Positions 1 to 8,245 are shown, counted from the first letter of the stretch. The stretch: DNA of 64,000 nt from an uncultured Candidatus Melainabacteria bacterium (GCA_934700385.1 CAKUXO010000008.1:1-64000); one strand, 5' to 3'. Numbers and translations are program-made. The notes: generated by a model not told the origin, from the letters alone.

Positions 1-8
1 CGACTGTT

Positions 9-39
9 TGAATGTCAATGCTCAACGCATTAACATTCA
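9..39. repeat. imperfect inverted repeat at the left edge
   Basis: TGAATGT (9-15) is the exact reverse complement of ACATTCA (33-39). The pairing continues inward through a C/A mismatch, an A-T pair and ATGC/GCAT to a 5-nt TCAAC loop (22-26). The first 56 bases are visibly richer in G and C than their surroundings, and a second short stem (CGCA 41-44 with TGCG 51-54) follows. It could be the tip of a mobile repeat, an RNA structure, or the end of a gene outside the window. No coding sequence can be supported here. Confidence 0.5.
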
Positions 40-58
40 TCGCACCGGCTTGCGCTTT

Positions 59-85
59 AAAAAAAGGGGACGAGAGGGTGTCCCC
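59..85 (-). terminator. intrinsic terminator of the Cys-rich pilin gene
   Basis: GGGGAC (66-71) pairs with GTCCCC (80-85) around an 8-nt loop. On the minus strand the stem is followed by seven U residues (complement of A 59-65). It lies 25 bases past the stop codon at 111. Confidence 0.8.
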
Positions 86-110
86 AAAAATACACAAAAT
101 AACATGAAGT

Positions 111-1697
111 TTATAAATCACTTATACAACGAACACCTTTAGCAGAGCTTTCTTGAAGTTTTGATTCAGATTTAGACCAAGTGGCACTGAAAAATGCAAA
201 GAATCTCACTTCTCCCCAAACTTCATTAGGGCGACATTCATTTAACAATGAACCCTTACAATCTGTTGTTTTGTAACATTTAGAAGTATTATATCCTTCT
301 GTACAACACATCATGAAGCCATCATTACCTAAACCAATTGTATATTTATAAAATGTGTTTAAAATATAATCATTTGGCAATTTCCAAGTTTTACCCTCAT
401 AGTTAAATTTTGAACAAATTTCTTTAGCAGCAGCGTAATTACAAACTGTTCTATTACAAGCTGAATAATCACCATTTGTTGTTTTACAAGTATAGCTTGC
501 AGTTTGACCCTTCCAGCAACATTTTCCCGTTGAACTGTAACAATTTTCACCAACATTTACAATTGTAACGGTTGAAGGAATTGATAAAAGAGAGGCGTCA
601 CCCATGTTTTTTCTTGTAACGCAATAGTTATTAATTTGCATAAAGTTTTCATCGCTACAGTTTGCAGTTTCACCGTTTTTTAAGCAACTTTTTTTATCAT
701 CAGATAAATGATAACCCTGCTTACAAGATACGCAAGTTACGCCATTAGAACAACCTGCGCAGTTTTCATCAATATTTGTACAAGGTTTACAAATATTATT
801 TTCAAGATACTTATCACCAGTACATGTTGTGCATTGTGGACTTGAAACGTTATTTTTACACGTAATACATCCATCAATAGAGCATTCTTGACATTTTTTA
901 GAGAGATTTAAAAAATTACCGTTTCCACATTCTCTACATTCATTTTTATTTTCACAACTTGTGCAATTAGGAATAAAAGAAGAACACCACGAACAGATTT
1001 TATTTCCGGATGAATCGGTATCAAAAATTGCACCACCACCGCAGCTTATACAGTCATCAGCACGCTCTGATGTACAAGCGTCACAATTTTTAGCTTCATT
1101 ATAAGTTCTACAATATAAACAAGAACCGTCTTTTAAAAAGTAACTCCATTTACAAGAAGTACACATATTTACATTACAAGTTGCGCAATTTACCCCAAAT
1201 TTTGCTGAGCATGGTTTACATGCGTTATTTTGGATGTAATTACCAATATCACATGAATCATTTTGAGTTATGCCATCACAAAAACAAGTTTTACCAGCAG
1301 GGCATCCAACGGAACATTCTGCGCAAGCGCCATTTTTAATATAATAACCTTCTTCACAAAGCGTACATCTATCTTTATTACAAGTTTTACAAGCGCCATA
1401 TTTATCTTTACAATTTTCACATTCACATTTAAGGGATTTATATTTGCCGTCCAAGCAATTTTTAGAACACATTATACATTCATATTCAGTACATAATGAA
1501 CAATCTTCTGAAAATTTATCAGAACATTCTGTTGTTAAACCGCTTGTTGTATGAACGGTTATTTTAGAAACTTTTTTAGTTAAAATCGGAATAAAAGCAG
1601 CTGTAATTAAAGAAATTATTATTAAAGCGATTAAAATTTCAATCAAAGAAAACCCCGCCAAAAACTTGGCAAGATTATATTTATAAATCTTTTCCAT
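111..1697 (-). CDS. type IV pilin-like protein with a Cys-rich (VSP/furin-like) ectodomain
   Basis: 528 aa. Residues 1-40 are a class III (prepilin) signal: a short basic leader, cleavage G15|F16 in GFSLIEIL, Glu at mature position 5, then a hydrophobic helix, so the product should be a substrate of prepilin peptidase. Residues about 58-345 are packed with CxxC and CxC pairs spaced like eukaryotic furin-like or Giardia VSP modules, with units such as CTLCEEGYYIKNGACAEC. Residues about 367-528 form a separate domain with CCW, AAAKEIC, WKLP and a terminal GVRC motif. This domain is the same family as the four repeats of the protein at 33968-37048, and the two N-termini are almost identical. An inferred surface pilus subunit or tip adhesin whose many cysteines would form disulfides outside the cytoplasm. 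A weak AGG 10 nt upstream is the only SD candidate for this ATG. The binding target is unknown. Confidence 0.75.
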   Translation of the reverse strand: MEKIYKYNLAKFLAGFSLIEILIALIIISLITAAFIPILTKKVSKITVHTTSGLTTECSDKFSEDCSLCTEYECIMCSKNCLDGKYKSLKCECENCKDKYGACKTCNKDRCTLCEEGYYIKNGACAECSVGCPAGKTCFCDGITQNDSCDIGNYIQNNACKPCSAKFGVNCATCNVNMCTSCKWSYFLKDGSCLYCRTYNEAKNCDACTSERADDCISCGGGAIFDTDSSGNKICSWCSSFIPNCTSCENKNECRECGNGNFLNLSKKCQECSIDGCITCKNNVSSPQCTTCTGDKYLENNICKPCTNIDENCAGCSNGVTCVSCKQGYHLSDDKKSCLKNGETANCSDENFMQINNYCVTRKNMGDASLLSIPSTVTIVNVGENCYSSTGKCCWKGQTASYTCKTTNGDYSACNRTVCNYAAAKEICSKFNYEGKTWKLPNDYILNTFYKYTIGLGNDGFMMCCTEGYNTSKCYKTTDCKGSLLNECRPNEVWGEVRFFAFFSATWSKSESKLQESSAKGVRCISDL

Positions 1698-1831
1698 TTA
1701 AAATTAACCTATTTTTCCATGTATTTTTTGCATGACAAAAATTTTAGACAAAAGCCCTTATGAATTATTTTGTCAAATATAGTTTGTATATGGTATATTA
1801 ATATAAAGTGATTAAGTATATTAATAGTTTT

Positions 1832-1861
1832 ATTATATACATAAATTACAATACTTGTCAA
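1832..1861 (-). promoter_or_regulatory. sigma-70 promoter of the Cys-rich pilin gene
   Basis: On the minus strand TTGACA (complement of 1856-1861) and TATAAT (complement of 1832-1837) are both perfect consensus with an 18-nt spacer. Transcription would start near 1825, leaving a leader of roughly 128 nt before the ATG at 1697. The -35 box overlaps the repeats at 1849-1878. Confidence 0.7.
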
Positions 1862-1878
1862 TACATGTAAATACAAAG
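1849..1878. promoter_or_regulatory. phased direct repeats, candidate XRE operator
   Basis: Three consecutive 10-bp units, CAATACTTGT, CAATACATGT and AAATACAAAG, share the core AATAC at exactly one helical turn. They contain the palindrome TACATGTA (1862-1869). They overlap the -35 box of the divergent pilin promoter and sit just upstream of the XRE gene at 1888, the usual place for an autoregulatory operator. Binding is inferred only. Confidence 0.45.
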
Positions 1879-1887
1879 TGGTAATTT

Positions 1888-2175
1888 ATGACAACACAAG
1901 GACAAAGATTAAAAAAAATCAGACAAGCCCTTAACTTAACGCAAGAGCAGATGGGAGAGAGCTTGGGGATTTCAAAGCAATTTTATTCTAATATTGAAAC
2001 AAATAGAACTTTGTTGAATAATGAAAAATTAGTATTGTTATTAAAAGATTATGATGTAAATCTAAATTATCTTCTAGCAGGGTTATTACCTATGTTTAAT
2101 TCTAGCGAAAATGAAGATGACTTTGAATTAAGAGTTAAAAATGTGCTAATTAAAGAAGGATTAATTAAGGTTTAA
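1888..2175 (+). CDS. XRE-family helix-turn-helix regulator
   Basis: 95 aa. Residues about 6-60 are a Cro/CI-type HTH: QRLKKIRQALNLTQEQMGES, then the recognition region LGISKQFYSNIETNRTLL. A short tail (about 65-95) of unknown role follows. It is most likely a DNA-binding repressor. It is divergent from the Cys-rich pilin gene across a 190-bp gap holding a perfect sigma-70 promoter for the pilin and phased repeats, so the pilin and the regulator itself are the obvious targets. A TTGTCA (1770-1775) and TATATT (1794-1799) 18 nt apart could be its own promoter. No clear Shine-Dalgarno precedes the ATG. A similar divergent XRE/pilin pair occurs at 33.4-37 kb, although the two regulators differ clearly in sequence. 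Confidence 0.85.
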   Translation: MTTQGQRLKKIRQALNLTQEQMGESLGISKQFYSNIETNRTLLNNEKLVLLLKDYDVNLNYLLAGLLPMFNSSENEDDFELRVKNVLIKEGLIKV

Positions 2176-2185
2176 TTTTATATTT

Positions 2186-2212
2186 AAAAAGCCCTCTTTT
2201 GAGGGCTTTTTT
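2186..2212. terminator. bidirectional terminator between XRE gene and rpoD
   Basis: GCCCTC (2191-2196) and GAGGGC (2201-2206) enclose TTTT. Five A residues precede the stem and six T residues follow it, so it can end transcription from both convergent genes. Confidence 0.85.
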
Positions 2213-2213
2213 A

Positions 2214-3284
2214 TTAAACTTCAACATATTCTTTTAAACGTTTAGAGCGGTTTGGATGTCTTAATTTTCTTAAGGCTTTTGCTTCAATTTGTCTAATACG
2301 TTCACGAGTAACACCGAATAATTGACCAACTTCTTCAAGAGTTCTTTGGCGGCCGTCGTCCATGCCAAAACGAAGTCTTAAAACATCTCTTTCACGAGGA
2401 GATAGAGAACCAAGCACTTCTGCTAAATCTTCTCTTAAAAGTTCATGGGCAACCGTTTTAACAGGTGCATCAGCGTCTTTATCTTCAATGAAATCGCCAA
2501 GGCGAGAATCTTCTTCTTTACCGATTGGTGTTTCAAGAGATAGAGGTTCTTGAGCTACTTTAATTATTTCTCTTAATTTATTAATTGAAATACCCATTTC
2601 TTGGCTTAATTCTTCTTCAGATGGTTTTCTTGCAAGTTCTTGGGCTAATTTTCTTGTAACTTTTTTAAGTTTATTAATTGTTTCAACCATGTGAACAGGG
2701 ATTCTGATTGTTCTAGCTTGGTCAGCAATTGCACGAGTGATTGCTTGTCTAATCCACCAAGTTGCATAAGTTGAAAATTTATATCCTCTTTCGTGGTCGA
2801 ATTTTTCAGCAGCTCTTATTAAACCAAGGTTTCCTTCTTGGATTAAATCAAGAAATAACATTCCACGACCAACATATTTTTTAGCAATTGAAACTACTAA
2901 ACGCAAGTTAGCTTGAACAAGTTTTCTTTTAGCAACAGCGCCGCTGTTACCCCCTGCAACGATTTTTCTTGCTAAATCGATTTCTTCATCAGCAGTTAAA
3001 AGTTTAATTCTGCCGATTTCTCTTAAGTACATTCTAACAGGGTCATCTACAGAAATTCCTTTAGGGGGAGTAATATCATTTTCGGATTGATCTTCTTCAT
3101 CATGTTGATCAAAAAATCCTGAAACGCTATTAGTTTCAACTGTGTTAACGCCTTGGGTTCTCATTATGTTTGAAATATTATCTGTTTCAAGACCAGTACT
3201 TTCAAAATACTCATCTTCTTCAATCATTTCAGACTTATCTAAAACGTTAATTACAGAACTATCAGAATTTCTTTTTCTGCTCAT
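2214..3284 (-). CDS. rpoD: RNA polymerase primary sigma factor (sigma-70/SigA)
   Basis: 356 aa, the principal promoter-recognition subunit of RNA polymerase. Region 1.2 lies at about 79-112 (DDPVRMYLREIGRIKLL) and region 2 at about 120-190 (core binding and -10 recognition, GNLGLIRAAEKFDHERGYKF, then STYATWWIRQAI). Region 3 spans about 200-275. Region 4 lies at about 288-350, with the -35 helix-turn-helix TLEEVGQLFGVTRERIRQIE. The acidic N-terminus is short and lacks the long region 1.1 insert of enterobacterial RpoD, as in cyanobacterial and Gram-positive SigA. The start lies 3 bp after the dnaG stop, reproducing the widespread dnaG-rpoD macromolecular-synthesis operon. TTGACA/TATAAT-like boxes found upstream of several genes here fit its expected specificity. 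Confidence 0.97.
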   Translation of the reverse strand: MSRKRNSDSSVINVLDKSEMIEEDEYFESTGLETDNISNIMRTQGVNTVETNSVSGFFDQHDEEDQSENDITPPKGISVDDPVRMYLREIGRIKLLTADEEIDLARKIVAGGNSGAVAKRKLVQANLRLVVSIAKKYVGRGMLFLDLIQEGNLGLIRAAEKFDHERGYKFSTYATWWIRQAITRAIADQARTIRIPVHMVETINKLKKVTRKLAQELARKPSEEELSQEMGISINKLREIIKVAQEPLSLETPIGKEEDSRLGDFIEDKDADAPVKTVAHELLREDLAEVLGSLSPRERDVLRLRFGMDDGRQRTLEEVGQLFGVTRERIRQIEAKALRKLRHPNRSKRLKEYVEV

Positions 3285-3287
3285 TAA

Positions 3288-5183
3288 TTATTCTCCAATC
3301 TGTTTGTTGTCATTTTTAAAATCTTGAAAGATTTGTGTTGAAATTTTCAATTTTTCTTCTTCTGATAAAGAGTTGTCTTTAAGAAGTTTTTTCAATTCAT
3401 CTTTCTTGTTTTGGATTTTAAGTTTTTCTAATCTGAATATTGTTTCGTCTATCGCCTTAATGTAATCTTCGGTAGTTAGATTATTGAATTGTTGCGAAGA
3501 AAAAATATTATCGGATATCTTTTTTTGAATGTTCTGTTCATTATAAAACCCGAGAAAAAGTTTTTTTGCTAGTTCATCAACATTATTTACTTCAGCGAAA
3601 CATTTTTCAATTTCTTCAAAAATCATTTTGTTGTCTTGCGCTTCTGGGTTATAACTTTGAATTTTATTCAAAAAATAAGATTTTTTATCTTCATCACTTG
3701 CCGCAAAAGCAAGTTTGATAAGGTTTTCTTCAATAAGTTCATATTGAGTTTTGCTATCAGTATGAATTAAAGATTTTAAATTTAATATTTCTTCATTGTT
3801 TTCAACTTTCAAAATGCCAAATTCATCTGCTTGTTTATTTTGAATTTGAGTTTTTAAAACGGTTTCAGATACATTTAATTTAAAAGCCGCTACTTTTATA
3901 TAATCGTCCAAAATTACGGGATTTTTAATTTGATACAAAATATCGGCAATTTGTACGACATAAAAACTTTTTTGTTGAGGAGATAAATCTTGTGGAATAT
4001 CTTTATAAATTTGATTAAGTTGATAATCTAAAAGCAAGGGAGCTTGTTCAACTTTTTTAAGGTATTCTTCGCCACCAAATTCACGGATAAATTCATCAGG
4101 GTCTTTTCCTTCAATTTCTTGAACAACCCTTATTTCACAAACATTTGAGCCTTCATTTTGAAAATTTGAATCATATTGCTTGATATCACCTAATGCACTA
4201 AAGATATTTTTAATTACTTCAGCACCATGGACAATTGCTTTTTTACCTGCGCTATCAGTATCAAAAGCAAGATAAATTCTTCTGTGGGGGCAAAATCTGC
4301 TTATTAATTTAATATGTTGAGGAGTTAGGGCAGTTCCACAAGTAGCAACGGCATTTTCCACCCCGCCAAGATGAGCAGAAATTACATCAAAATATCCTTC
4401 CATAAAAATAACGCTATCACGTTTTTGAATTTCATCTTTAGCACGATTTAGCCCAAAAAGTACAGAACTTTTATTATAAATCATACTTTCAGGAGAGTTG
4501 ATATATTTTGGCATTTGCCCATCTATAATTGCTCTTGCGCCAAAGGCAATAACGTCAGAATTGGCATTTTTAATAGGAATTATTATTCTATTTTTAAATC
4601 TGTCATAAAAAATTGCGTCTTTTTCATAAACCAAGCCTGCTTTTGAAAGTTCATCAATAGTGAAACCAAGGTTTGATAAATAGTTTTTAAGTTCAAAATT
4701 TCCTTTTGGCGCTAAGCCAAGGTCAAATTTTCCAATTGCAACTTCGTTTATTCCTCTTTTTTCAAGATATTCTAAAGCCTTTTGATTAGATAAAAGATTT
4801 TTCTTGAAAAATTTTAAAGCTAAATCCATAACATCATAAAGACGTTCTTTTTCAGCCTTGTGCATTTGAGAATTTTTTAAGTTATGTTTTGGAAGTTCTA
4901 TTCCAAGGTTAAGGGCTTGTTCTTCAATTACTTCGGCAAAAGTTTGATTATTTATTTTCATTAAAAAAGTAAGAACGTCGCCACCTTCGCCGCAGCCAAA
5001 ACATTTAAAAATTTGTTTATCAGGAGTAACAACAAAAGAGGGAGTTTTTTCATTATGAAAAGGACAAAGTCCTTGATAATTTCTTCCTGCTTTTTTCAGC
5101 ACAACATATTTAGATACAACATCCACTATATCTAAACTGTTTTTTATTTGTTCGACTGCTTGTTGATAAGATATTTCTGACAT
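3288..5183 (-). CDS. dnaG: DNA primase
   Basis: 631 aa, synthesises RNA primers for the replication fork. The N-terminal CHC2 zinc-binding domain shows C40-P-F-H43 and C61-F-G-C64. The catalytic RNA polymerase core follows, with the TOPRIM motifs EGYFDVISAH and AFDTDSAGKKA at about 255-345. The last 150 or so residues are charged and diverged, the position of the DnaB helicase-binding domain. Length is normal for the family. The product starts MSEISYQQAVEQIKNSLDIV, matching the typical DnaG N-terminus, but a GAGG SD lies unusually far (about 17 nt) upstream. It is transcribed with rpoD, whose start is 3 bp downstream. The 142-bp gap upstream is shared with the divergent HEAT gene. Confidence 0.97.
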   Translation of the reverse strand: MSEISYQQAVEQIKNSLDIVDVVSKYVVLKKAGRNYQGLCPFHNEKTPSFVVTPDKQIFKCFGCGEGGDVLTFLMKINNQTFAEVIEEQALNLGIELPKHNLKNSQMHKAEKERLYDVMDLALKFFKKNLLSNQKALEYLEKRGINEVAIGKFDLGLAPKGNFELKNYLSNLGFTIDELSKAGLVYEKDAIFYDRFKNRIIIPIKNANSDVIAFGARAIIDGQMPKYINSPESMIYNKSSVLFGLNRAKDEIQKRDSVIFMEGYFDVISAHLGGVENAVATCGTALTPQHIKLISRFCPHRRIYLAFDTDSAGKKAIVHGAEVIKNIFSALGDIKQYDSNFQNEGSNVCEIRVVQEIEGKDPDEFIREFGGEEYLKKVEQAPLLLDYQLNQIYKDIPQDLSPQQKSFYVVQIADILYQIKNPVILDDYIKVAAFKLNVSETVLKTQIQNKQADEFGILKVENNEEILNLKSLIHTDSKTQYELIEENLIKLAFAASDEDKKSYFLNKIQSYNPEAQDNKMIFEEIEKCFAEVNNVDELAKKLFLGFYNEQNIQKKISDNIFSSQQFNNLTTEDYIKAIDETIFRLEKLKIQNKKDELKKLLKDNSLSEEEKLKISTQIFQDFKNDNKQIGE

Positions 5184-5325
5184 TATCAGTGTTTAAACTT
5201 CCTCATTCTGTCATGTTTTAACACCAAAACGAAAGAGTTTAAAGAGTGTTTTTACAACAATTTAAAAAAAGTTTACAAGAATTTATCTTTATGGTTAAAT
5301 TTTTCATATTAGCTTAGGGGTTAAA

Positions 5326-6249
5326 ATGAAAGATATTAAAGAAATTACTTCTTATATCGATTTCAAATTATCTTATTTGAAACAAAACCCGTCTTCTTCT
5401 TTGAAAGATTTTTTTGAAGAAATGAAACACAATCTTTCAAATGAAGAACTTGCAAACGCTTATAATTACATTCTTTTAAATGAAAAAGATTTTAAGATTT
5501 TAAATCAAACAATTAGAGAGATAAATGAGAAAAAATTTAGCACTAATTTTTCAAATTTAATTGATTTCATTTTAAAACCAATTCAAGATAATTCTTTTTA
5601 TGACCTTAAAGTTTTAGCTATTAAAACAATTTCTAATTATAAAGATAAATCTGCCTTGCAAGCGCTTTTATTTTGTTTAAATGATAAGCAATCTAATTAT
5701 AAAATAAGGCTTGCAGCAGCCGAAGCCCTTGGTAAAATTGGGGATAAAAACGCTTTTGATTCATTAACAAAAGTTGTGACAGATGAAAAAGAAAATTCTG
5801 CTTATATTAAAGAATCAGCTGTTGTTGCACTAGGGCTTTTAGGAGATAGTCGAGCGCTTGATGTTTTTGATACAATTATTAATACAAAGCAGATGTTTTT
5901 AGATAAGTTTTCTTATTTAAAAGAAAGAATTTTAGAAGCTATTTCAAAACTTGATATTTCAAACGACAAAAAAGCTCTTGATATTTTAAAAAAATCTTTA
6001 ATGGATAAATCTCAAAGGGTTAGAATAAGCGCTATTGAGGCTTTGATGAATTCAGATAATAAAGAGGCTTTTAATTTAATTTATGAAAGATTAAAGTTTG
6101 ATTGTGACCTTGAAGTTAAGAAAAATGCGCTTGTAGCTTTATATAATATTTCTGACGAAAGAATTTTAAACGAAGTTTTAGAAGGAAATTTTGAAGAAGA
6201 ACTTAAAAATTATGCAAAAGAAATTTTAGAAGAAATCGGAGAAGATTAA
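5326..6249 (+). CDS. HEAT/PBS-lyase repeat protein
   Basis: 307 aa, mostly helical. From about residue 100 there are repeated 30-residue HEAT-type units: IRLAAAEALGKIGDKNAFDS, VVALGLLGDSRALDVF, VRISAIEALMNSDNKEAFNL, KKNALVALYNISDERI. Such repeats resemble the phycobilisome lyase (CpcE/F) and other bacterial HEAT scaffolds, and usually bind a protein partner. No catalytic motif or signal peptide is seen. It has a good SD (AGGGG, 5 nt before ATG) and heads a four-gene operon; its TAA abuts the queC ATG directly. The partner is unknown. A lyase function is not implied, because photosynthetic genes are absent here. Confidence 0.8.
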   Translation: MKDIKEITSYIDFKLSYLKQNPSSSLKDFFEEMKHNLSNEELANAYNYILLNEKDFKILNQTIREINEKKFSTNFSNLIDFILKPIQDNSFYDLKVLAIKTISNYKDKSALQALLFCLNDKQSNYKIRLAAAEALGKIGDKNAFDSLTKVVTDEKENSAYIKESAVVALGLLGDSRALDVFDTIINTKQMFLDKFSYLKERILEAISKLDISNDKKALDILKKSLMDKSQRVRISAIEALMNSDNKEAFNLIYERLKFDCDLEVKKNALVALYNISDERILNEVLEGNFEEELKNYAKEILEEIGED

Positions 6250-6906
6250 ATGTTAAAAAAAGGAATAATACTTCTTTCTGGCGGATTAGACAGCTTGGTT
6301 TCACTTGACCTTGCGAAAAAAAATTATGAAATTAATTATGGATTATTTTTTAATTATGGTCAAAAGGCTTTTTTAGAAGAAAAAAAAGCAGCGCAAGAAA
6401 TATCTGATTTTTATAAATTAAATTTAATCTTAATTGATTTACCTTTTTTAAAAGATTTATCAAATAATGCTTTAACAAATGAAGAAATTAAAGATTTTAA
6501 CGATTTGAAATCTGTTTGGATTCCAAATAGAAACGGATTATTTTTAAATATTGCCGCTTCATATTGCGATAAGTTAAATATTAATGCAATTATTTTTGGC
6601 GCAAACAAAGAAGAAGGAGTCGATTTTCCTGATAATACAGAAGATTTTACAAAAACAGCCGATGAATTTTTTAAATTTTCAACTTTAAATCATCCAAATG
6701 TTATAGCACCTTGTCTTGGCATGGATAAAATTGATATAATAAATTATGCTATAGATAACAATGTGCCATTAAATTTAATTAAAAGCTGCTATAACTCTTT
6801 TAAAAACACAAATAAAAAGCACTGTGGCGAATGTATGTCTTGTAAGCTATTAAAAAATGCAATTTTAAAAAGCAAAAAACCAAAACTGATAGAGGAAATT
6901 TTTTAA
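6250..6906 (+). CDS. queC: 7-cyano-7-deazaguanine synthase
   Basis: 218 aa, the typical length. QueC converts 7-carboxy-7-deazaguanine to preQ0 with ATP and ammonia, a step in tRNA queuosine synthesis. The PP-loop ATPase motif SGGLDS is at residues 10-15, followed by NYGQ and NGLFLNIAASY. The zinc site is complete near the C-terminus: C180, C192, C195, C198 (HCGECMSC). It starts directly after the HEAT gene stop, and the next ATG directly follows its own stop, so the three genes are translationally linked. The other preQ0 genes (queD, queE, folE) are not in the window. Confidence 0.95.
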   Translation: MLKKGIILLSGGLDSLVSLDLAKKNYEINYGLFFNYGQKAFLEEKKAAQEISDFYKLNLILIDLPFLKDLSNNALTNEEIKDFNDLKSVWIPNRNGLFLNIAASYCDKLNINAIIFGANKEEGVDFPDNTEDFTKTADEFFKFSTLNHPNVIAPCLGMDKIDIINYAIDNNVPLNLIKSCYNSFKNTNKKHCGECMSCKLLKNAILKSKKPKLIEEIF

Positions 6907-7464
6907 ATGAATACACTTTTTATAGATAAAGAAATTAAATATACAGGTAGCGAGCTTTCACCTCATTGGATTTATAAAAATTTTAAATTAAGAGGAGATT
7001 CAATTGTTGCTTTTATAGGTGAAGTTGAAGTTAAACTAAGTGAAATGGTTGATATTGAAGATGTTATCAACAATGAACCGATTTATTCTAAAAAAATGTT
7101 GAATTTCATAATTGAACAATATGACATTTCTTTAATTGGAATGGTTTATGCGCAAAGGCTTTTTGTTTCAATTATTAAAGAGGTTTTAGAAGAACACAAC
7201 ATCAAAGTTCAAAGAGATGGCGACGATTTATTCTATAATAATCGTAAACTTTCTGTTTCAATTGCTACAAAATCAATCACTTCTTGTTTAATTCACACAG
7301 CTCTTAACATAATTAAAGAGGGTGCGCCGATTGAAGTATCTGATTTAAGTGAAATGGGAATTGAAAACGTTGAAAATTTCGCAAAAAGAGTTATGGAAAA
7401 ATTCCAAGAAGAAACACAAAGCATTAAATTAGCAACATACAAAGTAAGAGGGGTAGTTGAATAA
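6907..7464 (+). CDS. DUF366-like conserved protein
   Basis: 185 aa, cytoplasmic, no signal or membrane segment. The N-terminus (YTGSELSPHWIYKNF) and the middle (DGDDLFYNNRKLSVSIATKS) match my recollection of the DUF366 family. That family is found mainly in archaea and some bacteria and has a lipoate/biotin-ligase-like fold, with no settled biochemical role that I know of. This family call is from memory and needs a profile search. The gene begins directly at the queC stop and overlaps the next ATG by 1 bp (TAATG). Its position next to queC suggests a link to deazaguanine or tRNA modification, but that is guilt by association. Confidence 0.6.
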   Translation: MNTLFIDKEIKYTGSELSPHWIYKNFKLRGDSIVAFIGEVEVKLSEMVDIEDVINNEPIYSKKMLNFIIEQYDISLIGMVYAQRLFVSIIKEVLEEHNIKVQRDGDDLFYNNRKLSVSIATKSITSCLIHTALNIIKEGAPIEVSDLSEMGIENVENFAKRVMEKFQEETQSIKLATYKVRGVVE

Positions 7465-8222
7465 TGAATTTTAATTCATCAGATTATTTTTCTTATAAAA
7501 GAAGTAAAATTCAGATGGGAATTGAAAAACCCAAAAAGAAAATTTCAAAATTTAACTTTTTATTTCAATTGTTTATCGCAACTTTCATAATAATGTTTAT
7601 TATTATCGTTGTGGCAATTATGAAGTATTCTTCAAAAGTTGATATTGAATATGCAAAAGGCGATTTCTCTTTAAATAATCCTAATTCTGTTTCAAACATA
7701 AGTGAATACACTAACACAACAGAAGATGAGCAAAGAAAAATTGACAAAAGACTTATTTTAATTCAACAAGAAGATAATGCACCAAGTGAAGCAAAAATCA
7801 TCACAAATGGCAAGCAAAAAGAAGATGTTATAGACCCTGTTCATCTTGAAGACAATAAAAAACTTGAAAAAAAAGAAAAATTTGAAAAAGCAAAAGAAAT
7901 TGAAGTTCAAGAAACAAAACCAAAAATTGCCGAAGTTTTAAATGAAATTAAAAACACTAAAAAGCAAGAAGAACCAACTGTTCAAGAAAAAAATGTGACC
8001 ATTTTATCAAAAGTTTTAGTTGGAAGATACTCAACTTTTGAAGAAGCGCAAAAAGCTCAAAGTGAAATTAAAGAAAAACTTCCTTCTTCAACACCGTTCG
8101 TTAGAAAAACAGGCGATGTTTTTTGCGTTCAAATGGGTTCATATCAAGATTTTTCAGTTGCTAAAAATCAAGCTCAAACTCTTAAATCTAAAGGTTTTGA
8201 TGTTTGGATTTACCAACAATAA
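7464..8222 (+). CDS. membrane-anchored SPOR-domain protein
   Basis: 252 aa. A short cytoplasmic basic N-terminus is followed by one transmembrane helix at about 31-54. A long charged, Lys/Glu-rich linker (about 85-175) leads to a C-terminal SPOR domain (about 180-252) with two half-repeats, VLVGRYSTFEEAQKAQSEIK and CVQMGSYQDFSVAKNQAQTL. SPOR domains bind peptidoglycan glycan strands stripped of stem peptides, and such proteins usually collect at the division septum. The architecture resembles FtsN and DedD. The start codon overlaps the stop of the previous gene (TAATG). It is the last gene of the HEAT-queC operon and is followed by a strong terminator. Confidence 0.88.
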   Translation: MNFNSSDYFSYKRSKIQMGIEKPKKKISKFNFLFQLFIATFIIMFIIIVVAIMKYSSKVDIEYAKGDFSLNNPNSVSNISEYTNTTEDEQRKIDKRLILIQQEDNAPSEAKIITNGKQKEDVIDPVHLEDNKKLEKKEKFEKAKEIEVQETKPKIAEVLNEIKNTKKQEEPTVQEKNVTILSKVLVGRYSTFEEAQKAQSEIKEKLPSSTPFVRKTGDVFCVQMGSYQDFSVAKNQAQTLKSKGFDVWIYQQ

Positions 8223-8245
8223 AATAAAATCAAGTTTTACAAAAA

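Noticed and set aside
5326..6249. CpcE/CpcF-type bilin lyase
   Set aside because: Only generic HEAT repeats match; no photosynthetic or phycobiliprotein gene is present.
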